This document shows, piece by piece, positions 13,611 through 25,488 of a DNA stretch of 64,000 nt; the stretch's first letter is position 1, and each line of letters opens with the position of its first letter. The translations under genes were made by a program, and so were the position numbers. Where the stretch lies: NCBI GenBank assembly GCA_936450465.1, contig OW388303.1, positions 6,015,193-6,079,192 of the forward strand. Direction: 5' to 3'. Below the pieces are notes generated by a model, which was not told the DNA's origin, did not search any database, and was given only the letters and a program-made list of their open reading frames with translations. Source of the DNA: Gibbula magus. Taxonomy: Eukaryota; Mollusca; Gastropoda; Trochida; Trochidae.

Positions 13611-16600
13611 TTAATATACAGATACTTCATCATTCTTTCTGAAACCCATTAGAATAAGTAAATACACAGATACTTCATCATTCTTTCTGAAACCCATTAG
13701 AATACGTAAATACACAGAGACTTCGTCATTCTTTCTTAACATTAGAATAAGTAAATACACAGATACTTCATCATTCTTTCTGAAACCCATTAGAATACGT
13801 AAATACACAGAGACTTCGTCATTCTTTCTGAAACCCATTAGAATACGTAAATACACAGAGACTTTGTCATTCTTTCTGAAACCCATTAGAATAAGTAAAT
13901 ACACAGAGACTTCATCATTCTTTCTGAAACCCATTAGAATAAGTAAATACACAGAGACTTCATCATTCTTTCTGAAACCCATTAGATTAAGTAAATACAC
14001 AGATACTTCATCATTCTTTCTGAAACTCATTAGAATAAGTAAATACACAGAGACTTCATCATTCTTTCTGAAACCCATTAGAATAAGTAAATACACAGAT
14101 ACTTCATCATTCTTTCTGAAACACATTAGAATAAGTAAATACACAGATACTTCATCAATCTTTCTGAAACCCTTTAGAATAAGTAAATACACAGATACTT
14201 CATCATTCTTTCTGAAACCCATTAGAATAAGTAAATACACAGATACTTCATTATTTTTTCTGAAACCCATTAGAATAAGTAAATACACAGAGACTTCATC
14301 ATTCTTTCTGAAACCCATTAGAATAAGTAAATACACAGAGACTTCATCATTCTTTCTGAAACCCATTAGAATAAGTAAATACACAGAGACTTCATCATTC
14401 TTTCTGAAACCCATTAGATTAAGTAAATACACGAAGACTTCATCATTCTTTCTGAAACCCATTAGAATAAGTAAATACACAGAGACTTCATCATTTTTTC
14501 TGAAACCCATTAGATTAAGTAAATACACGAAGACTTCATCATTCTTTCTGAAACCCATACGAATAAGTAAATACACAGAGACTTCATCATTCTTTCTGAA
14601 ACCCATTAGATTAAGTAAATACACGAAGACTTCATCATTCTTTCTGAAACCCATTAGATTAAGTAAATACACAGAGACTTCATCATTCTTTCTGAAACCC
14701 ATTAGAATAAGTAAATACACAGATACTTCATTATTTTTTCTGAAACCCATTAGAATAAGTAAATACACAGAGACTTCATCATTCTTTCTGAAACCCATTA
14801 GAATAAGTAAATACACAGAGACTTCATCATTCTTTCTGAAACCCATTAGAATAAGTAAATACACAGAGACTTCATCATTCTTTCTGAAACCCATTAGAAT
14901 AAGTAAATACACAGATACTTCATCATTCTTTCTGAAACCCATTAGAAAAAATAAATACACAGAGACTTCATCATTCTTTCTGAAACCCATTAGAATAAGT
15001 TAATATACAGATACTTCATCATTCTTTCTGAAACCCATTAGAATAAGTAAATACACAGATACTTCATCACTCTTTCTGAAACCCATTAGAATACGTAAAT
15101 ACACAGAGACTTCGTCATTCTTTCTTAACATTAGAATAAGTAAATACACAGATACTTCATCATTCTTTCTGAAACCCATTAGAATACGTAAATACACAGA
15201 GACTTCGTCATTCTTTCTGAAACCCATTAGAATACGTAAATACACAGAGACTTTGTCATTCTTTCTGAAACCCATTAGAATAAGTAAATACACAGAGACT
15301 TCATCATTCTTTCTGAAACCCATTAGAATAAGTAAATACACAGAGACTTCATCATTCTTTCTGAAACCCATTAGATTAAGTAAATACACAGATAATTCAT
15401 CATTCTTTCTGAAACTCATTAGAATAAGTAAATACACAGAGACTTCATCATTCTTTCTGAAACCCATTAGAATAAGTAAATACACAGATACTTCATCATT
15501 CTTTCTGAAACACATTAGAATAAGTAAATACACAGATACTTCATCAATCTTTCTGAAACCCTTTAGAATAAGTAAATACACAGATACTTCATCATTCTTT
15601 CTGAAACCCATTAGAATAAGTAAATACACAGATACTTCATTATTTTTTCTGAAACCCATTAGAATAAGTAAATACACAGAGACTTCATCATTCTTTCTGA
15701 AACCCATTAGAATAAGTAAATACACAGAGACTTCATCATTCTTTCTGAAACCCATTAGATTAAGTAAATACACGAAGACTTCATCATTCTTTCTGAAACC
15801 CATACGAATAAGTAAATACACAGAGACTTCATCATTCTTTCTGAAACCCATTAGATTAAGTAAATACACGAAGACTTCATCATTCTTTCTGAAACCCATA
15901 CGAATAAGTAAATACACAGAGACTTCATCATTCTTTCTGAAACCCATTAGATTAAGTAAATACACGAAGACTTCATCATTCTTTCTGAAACCCATTAGAT
16001 TAAGTAAATACACAGATAATTCGTCATTATTTCTGAAACCGATTAGAATAAGTAAATACACAGATAATTCATCATTCTTTCTGAAACCGATTGGAATAAG
16101 TAAATACACAGATACTTCATCATTCTTTCTGAAACCCATTAGAATAAGTAAATACACAGATACTTCATTATTTTTTCTGAAACCCATTAGAATAAGTAAA
16201 TACACAGAGACTTCATCATTCTTTCTGAAACCCATTAGAATAAGTAAATACACAGAGACTTCATCATTCTTTCTGAAACCCATTAGAATAAGTAAATACA
16301 CAGAGACTTCATCATTCTTTCTGAAACCCATTAGATTAAGTAAATACACGAAGACTTCATCATTCTTTCTGAAACCCATTAGAATAAGTAAATACACAGA
16401 GACTTCATCATTCTTTCTGAAACCCATTAGATTAAGTAAATACACGAAGACTTCATCATTCTTTCTGAAACCCATACGAATAAGTAAATACACAGAGACT
16501 TCATCATTCTTTCTGAAACCCATTAGATTAAGTAAATACACGAAGACTTCATCATTCTTTCTGAAACCCATTAGAATAAGTAAATACACAGAGACTTCAT

Positions 16601-18785
16601 CATTCTTTCTGAAACCCATTAGAATAAGTAAATACACAGATACTTCATTATTTTTTCTGAAACCCATTAGAATAAGTAAATACACAGAGACTTCATCATT
16701 CTTTCTGAAACCCATTAGAATAAGTAAATACACAGAGACTTCATCATTCTTTCTGAAACCCATTAGAATAAGTAAATACACAGAGACTTCATCATTCTTT
16801 CTGAAACCCATTAGAATAAGTAAATACACAGATACTTCATCATTCTTTCTGAAACCCATTAGAAAAAGTAAATACACAGAGACTTCATCATTCTTTCTGA
16901 AACCCATTAGATTAAGTAAATACACAGAGACTTCATCATTCTTTCTGAAACCCATTAGAATAAGTAAATACACAGAGACTTCATCATTCTTTCTGAAACA
17001 CATTAGAATAAGTAAATACACAGATACTTCATCATTCTTTCTGAAACCCATTAGATTAAGTAAATACACAGAGACTTCATCATTCTTTCTGAAACCCATT
17101 AGAATAAGTAAATACACAGATACTTCATCATTCTTTCTGAAACACATTAGAATAAGTAAATACACAGATACTTCATCATTCTTTCTGAAACCCATTAGAT
17201 TAAGTAAATACACAGAGACTTCATCATTCTTTCTGAAACCCATTAGAATAAGTAAATACACAGATACTTCATTATTTTTTCTGAAACCCATTAGAATAAG
17301 TAAATACACAGAGACTTCATCATTCTTTCTGAAACCCATTAGAATAAGTAAATACACAGAGACTTCATCATTCTTTCTGAAACCCATTAGAATAAGTAAA
17401 TACACAGAGACTTCATCATTCTTTCTGAAACCCATTAGAATAAGTAAATACACAGATACTTCATCATTCTTTCTGAAACCCATTAGAAAAAGTAAATACA
17501 CAGAGACTTCATCATTCTTTCTGAAACCCATTAGAATAAGTTAATATACAGATGCTTCATCATTCTTTCTGAAACCCATTAGAATAAGTAAATACACAGA
17601 TACTTCATCATTCTTTCTGAAACCCATTAGAATACGTAAATACACAGAGACTTCGTCATTCTTTCTTAACATTAGAATAAGTAAATACACAGATACTTCA
17701 TCATTCTTTCTGAAACCCATTAGAATACGTAAATACACAGAGACTTCGTCATTCTTTCTGAAACCCATTAGAATACGTAAATACACAGAGACTTTGTCAT
17801 TCTTTCTGAAACCCATTAGAATAAGTAAATACACAGAGACTTCATCATTCTTTCTGAAACCCATTAGAATAAGTTAATACACAGAGACTTCATCATTCTT
17901 TCTGAAACCCATTAGATTAAGTAAATACACAGATACTTCATCATTCTTTCTGAAACTCATTAGAATAAGTAAATACACAGAGACTTCATCATTCTTTCTG
18001 AAACCCATTAGAATAAGTAAATACACAGATACTTCATCATTCTTTCTGAAACACATTAGAATAAGTAAATACACAGATACTTCATCAATCTTTCTGAAAC
18101 CCTTTAGAATAAGTAAATACACAGATACTTCATCATTCTTTCTGAAACCCATTAGAATAAGTAAATACACAGATACTTCATTATTTTTTCTGAAACCCAT
18201 TAGAATAAGTAAATACACAGAGACTTCATCATTCTTTCTGAAACCCATTAGATTAAGTAAATACACAGATACTTCATCATTCTTTCTGAAACCCATTAGA
18301 ATAAGTAAATACACAGAGACTTCATCATTCTTTCTGAAACCCATTAGATTAAGTAAATACACGAAGACTTCATCATTCTTTCTGAAACCCATTAGAATAA
18401 GTAAATACACAGAGACTTCATCATTCTTTCTGAAACCCATTAGATTAAGTAAATACACGAAGACTTCATCATTCTTTCTGAAACCCATACGAATAAGTAA
18501 ATACACAGAGACTTCATCATTCTTTCTGAAACCCATTAGATTAAGTAAATACACGAAGACTTCATCATTCTTTCTGAAACCCATTAGATTAAGTAAATAC
18601 ACAGAGACTTCATCATTCTTTCTGAAACCCATTAGAATAAGTAAATACACAGAGACTTCATCATTCTTTCTGAAACCCATTAGAATAAGTAAATACACAG
18701 ATACTTCATCATTCTTTCTGAAACCCATTAGAAAAAGTAAATACACAGAGACTTCATCATTCTTTCTGAAACCCATTAGAATAAG
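13610..18785. repeat. Higher-order repeat block of the satellite (1389, 2541 and 1245 bp)
   Basis: The landmark gttaatata occurs at 13610, 14999, 17540 and 18785, with an earlier one at 10307. The intervals are 1389, 2541 and 1245 bp (29, 53 and 26 monomers, each minus 3). Each landmark is followed exactly 114 bp later by the 45-bp monomer. The blocks at 13.6-15.0 and 15.0-16.4 kb share the same monomer order. The block at 17.54-18.78 kb is repeated again from 18.79 kb. Confidence 0.85.
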
Positions 18786-20079
18786 TTAATATACAGATGC
18801 TTCATCATTCTTTCTGAAACCCATTAGAATAAGTAAATACACAGATACTTCATCATTCTTTCTGAAACCCATTAGAATACGTAAATACACAGAGACTTCG
18901 TCATTCTTTCTTAACATTAGAATAAGTAAATACACAGATACTTCATCATTCTTTCTGAAACCCATTAGAATACGTAAATACACAGAGACTTCGTCATTCT
19001 TTCTGAAACCCATTAGAATACGTAAATACACAGAGACTTTGTCATTCTTTCTGAAACCCATTAGAATAAGTAAATACACAGAGACTTCATCATTCTTTCT
19101 GAAACCCATTAGAATAAGTTAATACACAGAGACTTCATCATTCTTTCTGAAACCCATTAGATTAAGTAAATACACAGATACTTCATCATTCTTTCTGAAA
19201 CTCATTAGAATAAGTAAATACACAGAGACTTCATCATTCTTTCTGAAACCCATTAGAATAAGTAAATACACAGATACTTCATCATTCTTTCTGAAACACA
19301 TTAGAATAAGTAAATACACAGATACTTCATCAATCTTTCTGAAACCCTTTAGAATAAGTAAATACACAGATACTTCATCATTCTTTCTGAAACCCATTAG
19401 AATAAGTAAATACACAGATACTTCATTATTTTTTCTGAAACCCATTAGAATAAGTAAATACACAGAGACTTCATCATTCTTTCTGAAACCCATTAGATTA
19501 AGTAAATACACAGATACTTCATCATTCTTTCTGAAACCCATTAGAATAAGTAAATACACAGAGACTTCATCATTCTTTCTGAAACCCATTAGATTAAGTA
19601 AATACACGAAGACTTCATCATTCTTTCTGAAACCCATTAGAATAAGTAAATACACAGAGACTTCATCATTCTTTCTGAAACCCATTAGATTAAGTAAATA
19701 CACGAAGACTTCATCATTCTTTCTGAAACCCATACGAATAAGTAAATACACAGAGACTTCATCATTCTTTCTGAAACCCATTAGATTAAGTAAATACACG
19801 AAGACTTCATCATTCTTTCTGAAACCCATACGAATAAGTAAATACACAGAGACTTCATCATTCTTTCTGAAACCCATTAGAATAAGTAAATACACAGAGA
19901 CTTCATCATTCTTTCTGAAACCCATTAGATTAAGTAAATACACGAAGACTTCATCATTCTTTCTGAAACCCATTAGAATAAGTAAATACACAGAGACTTC
20001 ATCATTCTTTCTGAAACCCATTAGATTAAGTAAATACACGAAGACTTCATCATTCTTTCTGAAACCCATTAGATTAAGT

Positions 20080-21760
20080 AAATACACAGATAATTCGTCA
20101 TTATTTCTGAAACCGATTAGAATAAGTAAATACACAGATAATTCATCATTCTTTCTGAAACCGATTGGAATAAGTAAATACACAGATAATTCATCATTCT
20201 TTCTGAAACCCATTAGAATAAGTAAATACACAGATAATTCATCATTCTTTCTGAAACCGATTAGAATAAGTAAATACACAGATAATTCATCATTCTTTCT
20301 GAAACCGATTGGAATAAGTAAATACACAGATAATTCATCATTCTTTCTGAAACCCATTGGAATAAGTAAATACACAGATACTTCATCAATCTTTCTGAAA
20401 CCCATTAGAATAAGTAAATACACAGAGACTTCATCATTCTTTCTGAAACCCTTTAGAATAAGTAAATACACAGATACTTCATCAATCTTTCTGAAACCCA
20501 TTAGAATAAGTATATACACAGATACTTCATCATTCTTTCTGAAACCCATTAGAATAAGTAAATACACAGATAATTCGTCATTATTTCTGAAACCGATTGG
20601 AATAAGTAAATACACAGATAATTCATCATTCTTTCTGAAACCCATTAGAATAAGTAAATACACAGATAATTCGTCATTATTTCTGAAACCGATTAGAATA
20701 AGTAAATACACAGATAATTCATCATTCTTTCTGAAACCGATTGGAATAAGTAAATACACAGATAATTCATCATTCTTCATGAAACCCATTAGAATAAGTA
20801 AATACACAGATAATTCATCATTCTTTCTGAAACCGATTAGAATAAGTAAATACACAGATATTTCGTCATTATTTCTGAAACCGATTAGAATAAGTAAATA
20901 CACAGATAATTCATCATTCTTTCTGAAACCCATTAGAATAAATAAATACACAGATACTTAATCATTATTTCTGAAACCGATTGGAATAAGTAAATACACA
21001 GATAATTCATCATTCTTTCTGAAACCCATTAGAATAAGTAAATACACAGATAATTCATCATTCTTTCTGAAACCCATTAGAATAAGTAAATACACAGATA
21101 TTTCGTCATTATTTCTGAAACCGATTAGAATAAGTAAATACACAGATAATTCATCATTCTTTCTGAAACCGATTGGAATAAGTAAATACACAGATAATTC
21201 ATCATTCTTTCTGAAACCCATTAGAATAAGTAAATACACAGATAATTCATCATTCTTTCTGAAACCCATTAGAATAAGTAAATACACAGATATTTCGTCA
21301 TTATTTCTGAAACCGATTAGAATAAGTAAATATACAGATAATTCATCATTCTTTCTGAAACCGATTGGAATAAGTAAATACACAGATAATTCATCATTCT
21401 TTCTGAAACCGATTAGAATAAGTAAATACACAGATAATTCATCATCCTTTCTGAAACCGATTGGAATAAGTAAATACACAGATAATTCATCATTCTTTTT
21501 GAAACCGATTAGAATAAGTAAATACACAGATAATTCGTCATTATTTCTGAAACCGATTAGAATAAGTAAATACACAGATAATTCATCATTCTTTCTGAAA
21601 CCGATTGGAATAAGTAAATACACAGATAATTCATCATTCTTTCTGAAACCCATTAGAATAAGTAAATACACAGATAATTCATCATTCTTTCTGAAACCCA
21701 TTAGAATAAGTAAATACACAGGTACTTCATCATTCTTTCTGAAACCCATTGGAATAAGTT
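20080..21760. repeat. Right-edge satellite subfamily (gataattc / ccgattgg)
   Basis: Monomers here carry gataattc in place of gagacttc, often ccgatt in place of cccatt, and frequently cgtcattattt in place of catcattcttt. The cgtcattatt type recurs at 20096, 20576, 20672, 20864, 21104, 21296 and 21536, with intervals all multiples of 48. The first monomers at the left edge (6671-6735) also carry ccgattgg and gataattc, so this looks like the older form. Confidence 0.75.
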
Positions 21761-21870
21761 TTACACAGATAATTCATCATTCTTTCTGAAACCCTTTAGA
21801 ATAAGTAAATACATAGATTCTTCATCAGTATCTCTGAAACCCATTAGAATAAGTAAATACACATATAATT

Positions 21871-24800
21871 CATCCCTTTAGAAACCCTTGCTGTGGAATC
21901 AAATACATTTACTGAACCATTCTTCCTGAAACCGATTGGATTGGATACATCGTCATGTTCACGAGTGTAAACAAACGTATAAAGTCGTCATATATCTCTT
22001 ATGATACCCATTGGATGGATACAATATCCTTATTTTGTCCTCGCAAGAAAATGTTCTTCTGATAAATGAAGGATTTTTTTCCCTGTACTAAGATGGAGAA
22101 TGAGTACATTGCTGACACCAACGTCATTACAGAAACCGGGGCAATGTATACTAATCAATAAGTTAAATTACTGAACGTCAAAACGATTCCAAAAGTCGTT
22201 CTGAAAATATATCTTGATAAATAGTTAATATCAGAAATAAACATAAAAACCAAAATATAACTCAGACCCATTGAATAAAACTATTATCTGTTTATATTCA
22301 TAGAAGTATTTTCTCAGGTTTGATATGAAGATTTTTTCCTCTGAAGGCTGAAATCCGAAGACCTGTTTAAAGCCCACACCAGACGAAGCATACGGTTTTC
22401 GGTGTAGACAAATATGGTACAGTTACTCTGAAGCAAGAGGCTCATCCATGTTCCTTCATGTCAGGTATTCTGGAGCTGGTCGTACTGTAGGCGAGGATGA
22501 CTCATCCCGTCTAATGGAATGGTCACGTGACTATCGATTTTCCCAGAGTCGTTCATTCAGACGACGATAGAGCGACCATTTACATTTCCAGCTGTCCTTG
22601 ACAGAATGCCAGCATCATATACAGCCCTTATCACATGGCTGATGGTGTTTAAGATGTTGCAATAGAATGCCAGTACTCTCATGTCCACAGGGACGTGTAG
22701 TTTATTAAGGGGCTTAATCGTCGACTGTATATGATTTCAATAGTCGTTAAGTTTCGACAGTTCACCCCTGTGATTATGCCATGGCTGTTGTTACTTGTAA
22801 TCACTTTGCTCGTCCATATCGGCATGATTGTAGCATCATTAGGGACGTGGCATATAGTCGTATCTGTACTACTGGTATAGTTAAATGTTGTCACCACTTG
22901 CATAATTTGTTTGGCAACCCTTTTGTCTTTTCTTCAGATATCATCATTATTTCACCAATCTTACAATACATTAAAATGTTCAAATGTAATTTGTCAATCA
23001 AAAAGATTATCATAATAATGGCAGTTGTTCCACTGTTCATTTCAGTCAATCGTTTGCAAATAATGTAAATACTATCATAATTATTACACTTTTTCCTTCA
23101 ACATAGTCCCGATTTTCCACTTATCAAGATATCAAGCAAATCTCAACATTCAATAATCAACCAATTTAATGTTGTGTTAAGCATTATCATTATTATACAC
23201 AATTATGACTACAATTGGCACCGATGTAATGTCATTCAACACCATCAAATTTGGAGCCTTTTTCCATAGTTAAAAAAGCAAATTTCTCACCGTTCTTAAA
23301 TTAACCTTCTCAATAAATTGTCAATCATTAACATCCTTCATTTATCCATAATTGTAGAGACAATATATTATTTAGTGTTTTTATCATGTTTTGTAGTGAA
23401 TAAAGTCATTCTCTATAAATGTTAGTTCTTTTTGTTTGGAGCAGTCTATTATTTGGGAAGGTAATTGTACCCAACTTCAGTGGAACCAATGTCGTCTTAA
23501 CGCGTCTGGTTTCGGGAGGTTACCCTCTACTCGATTCAACATGAACTGTCATCACTGCAATTGTTCACCACTCTTAAAATCTGAAAACTCAATGAAGTCA
23601 TTTATTAAGCTGCGTTTGTATAATTTCCCGGCGGACTCCAGAGTCATACATCCAACTGTCTCTGTTACACCTAGGGAGTAGCGCCAATTGTTTGAATTTA
23701 AAGGGATATTTCCATTGATAAGAAATTATGAATGAACAACACGTGATGTTATCAATACCAGGCTGTCACGCATTGAGTTATGGGTAGGCGATGACATTAA
23801 AGTTCAAGGTCAGCACAATTCATTCATCTCTCGAACAATGCGTGTCATTTACACATGTGTTGCACGCATAGTAAATTACTCCGTTGATAATTATCGGACC
23901 GTTGCGCTGAGCAATTTTCATTCAACAAGATCGTGATAAATATCAAAGGCAATTAATTAACAGTTAGTTCCATATATATTTCAAACGTGCTTTGTGTGCA
24001 AAATGTGTTGGAACGGAACACAAATAGTAAACAATCAAACATATGTTGTATAACTAGTTCTTTGTTCAGCTGGTTTATGTCATGGCGCAATTGTTGTTTC
24101 TCCACGTGTCCATTTACTGACTGAATACAATTCTATTTGAGATTTATGTGTTTTCTTTGAAGCCAAACTGTTTGCAATTTCCGATTTTAAAAATGTTTTG
24201 GCATTCCATACACATAATCAAATAGATTTTCTATTCAAAAATAAATAAATTTAAAAAAGCTAGGTCGTATTCCAGGCCCTGAATTTCAGGAACGAATTTT
24301 GAAAAAGGAAAGAAATATTGCATAGATTTGGTTAATGCAATCAACATTTTATGACACAGTTGTACAGCATTGATTCCACTGTAAAGAAGCACTTTTGGTT
24401 AACTCAACAAATGTGCATAGCTCGAAGGAATCTCATTCATTTATTTGTGTCCATGTCGTCTTTATTGAGGCGTCACACCGTGAATTACAAACCAGACAAA
24501 ACGAAGGGAAATATACAATGACAGACGTACTTTAGATGTGCTATTTTGATAAGAGCTACTTTTCAAATATTCCCATTGTTTGTATTTGAAAAAAATAAGT
24601 TTTTATTATAATCAGGTCAATTGACCCTTTCATTGACATTAATCACTGTGTTTAGTTTTTTAGTGTAATTATATATTTTTATGAATCCAATTTTAGTAAC
24701 ATCACACCAGGCATATATACGTACTTATGTGAGTACCGTTGTCGAAGACTGTACTGTAAGAAGTAACATTTCTTCGAATATTCAAACAAGATTTAAATCA

Positions 24801-25126
24801 TTACTTTTTTTTAAAGCAATGGGGATGTGTTCCATCAGGTTATTTTCATCCGCAACTAAACTACAATCCCCTGATTATGTAAGGAGCCCCCGCCTCGTAT
24901 CGCAATCTGTTCACACAATCAGGAACTTGTTTGGCATTCAATATAAATATTTGAATAGATTTTCCGAATGAAAACAAACTAGCTGGTATTCAAGGCCCTT
25001 AATTTAAGGACTGGCGTTCGATATAAACCAATTAATTGCATAGATTTGGTTAGTGCAAGCTAAGCCAGGCTTCTTTTCACAAAGCACTAAGGTGATCGTA
25101 AGTCACTAAGTAACCTAAGTGCGATG
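21871..25126. other. Gene-poor stretch right of the satellite
   Basis: Degenerate monomer fragments (ctgaaaccgattgg near 21930, acccattgg near 22005) run out by about 22.03 kb. No recognisable gene follows. Short open frames at 22781-23068 plus, 22679-22903 minus and 23436-23681 plus have no known motif. A diverged direct repeat links about 24200-24345 with about 24930-25065 (shared ttgcatagatttggtta and caggccct/aaggccctt). Confidence 0.45.
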
Positions 25127-25488
25127 TTAAAGGGGCAGTAGCACGTTTTTTGCAAATTTTATATTTTGAAATTTCCCACTTATAATGATAGTTTATGTCA
25201 TTTATATTAACCTTAGAGGGTAAAACATCTTATTACACAAACCAATTATCCGTAGTGGTAATAACGATGTTGCGTATAAAGCAAAAATTGCATGGCGGCC
25301 ATTTTAATGTGAACACATTTTATTATTCGAATTACAAAATCGATTCCCATGGATTTGCCAAACCATGTACACTCATTTTCAACGTGATTTTCGGAAGAGA
25401 GAAGGGTGTTTTACTATAAGTGACATTATTTTTCAAATACATTTCATCGATTTTTTTGAGCGAAAAAACGTGCTACTGCCCCTTTAAA
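25127..25488. mobile_element. Foldback MITE, about 360-bp family, copy 2
   Basis: The ends are ttaaaggggcagtagcacgt and the inverted acgtgctactgcccctttaa. The interior (gagggtaaaacatcttatta and onward) is highly similar to the copy at 27445-27807. The 74-codon open frame inside (25195-25419) is carried by the repeat and is not a gene. Confidence 0.8.

Larger units (their letters stand above)
6665..21870. repeat. 48-bp satellite array, about 317 monomers, with higher-order structure
   Basis: A 48-bp unit (starting acttcatcattctttctgaa, core cccattagaataagtaaata) repeats for about 15.2 kb. The period is 16 codons: the plus frame reads TSSFFLKPIRISKYTE and the minus frame MGFRKNDEVSVYLLIL, so both strands are open for long runs. 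The longest are 1097 codons on minus (10308-13601) and 965 codons on plus (10717-13614). Non-triplet length changes were seen only at the edges: two 2-bp losses near 6916 and 7917, and a 1-bp loss near 21757. A 45-bp monomer recurs seven times. Subfamilies differ along the array: tta-containing stop monomers at 7190-7700, aatacgtaa variants at 8.6-19 kb, acgaag variants at 14.4-20.1 kb, and gataattc plus ccgattgg variants at 20.08-21.75 kb. Degenerate traces continue to about 22.03 kb. The open frames are most likely a by-product of the period. No promoter, splice structure or known domain supports a gene. Confidence 0.97.

Noticed and set aside
6665..21870. Dozens of long open frames (up to 1097 codons) on both strands as real genes
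   Set aside because: They are the same 16-residue unit read from a 48-bp satellite, equally open on both strands, with no start context, domain or splice structure. I kept the idea only as a test in the findings.
6665..21870. CRISPR-like array
   Set aside because: There are no unique spacers; the full 48-bp unit repeats, and the genome is eukaryotic.
25195..25419. 74-codon frame as a gene
   Set aside because: It lies wholly inside a foldback MITE present in three copies.
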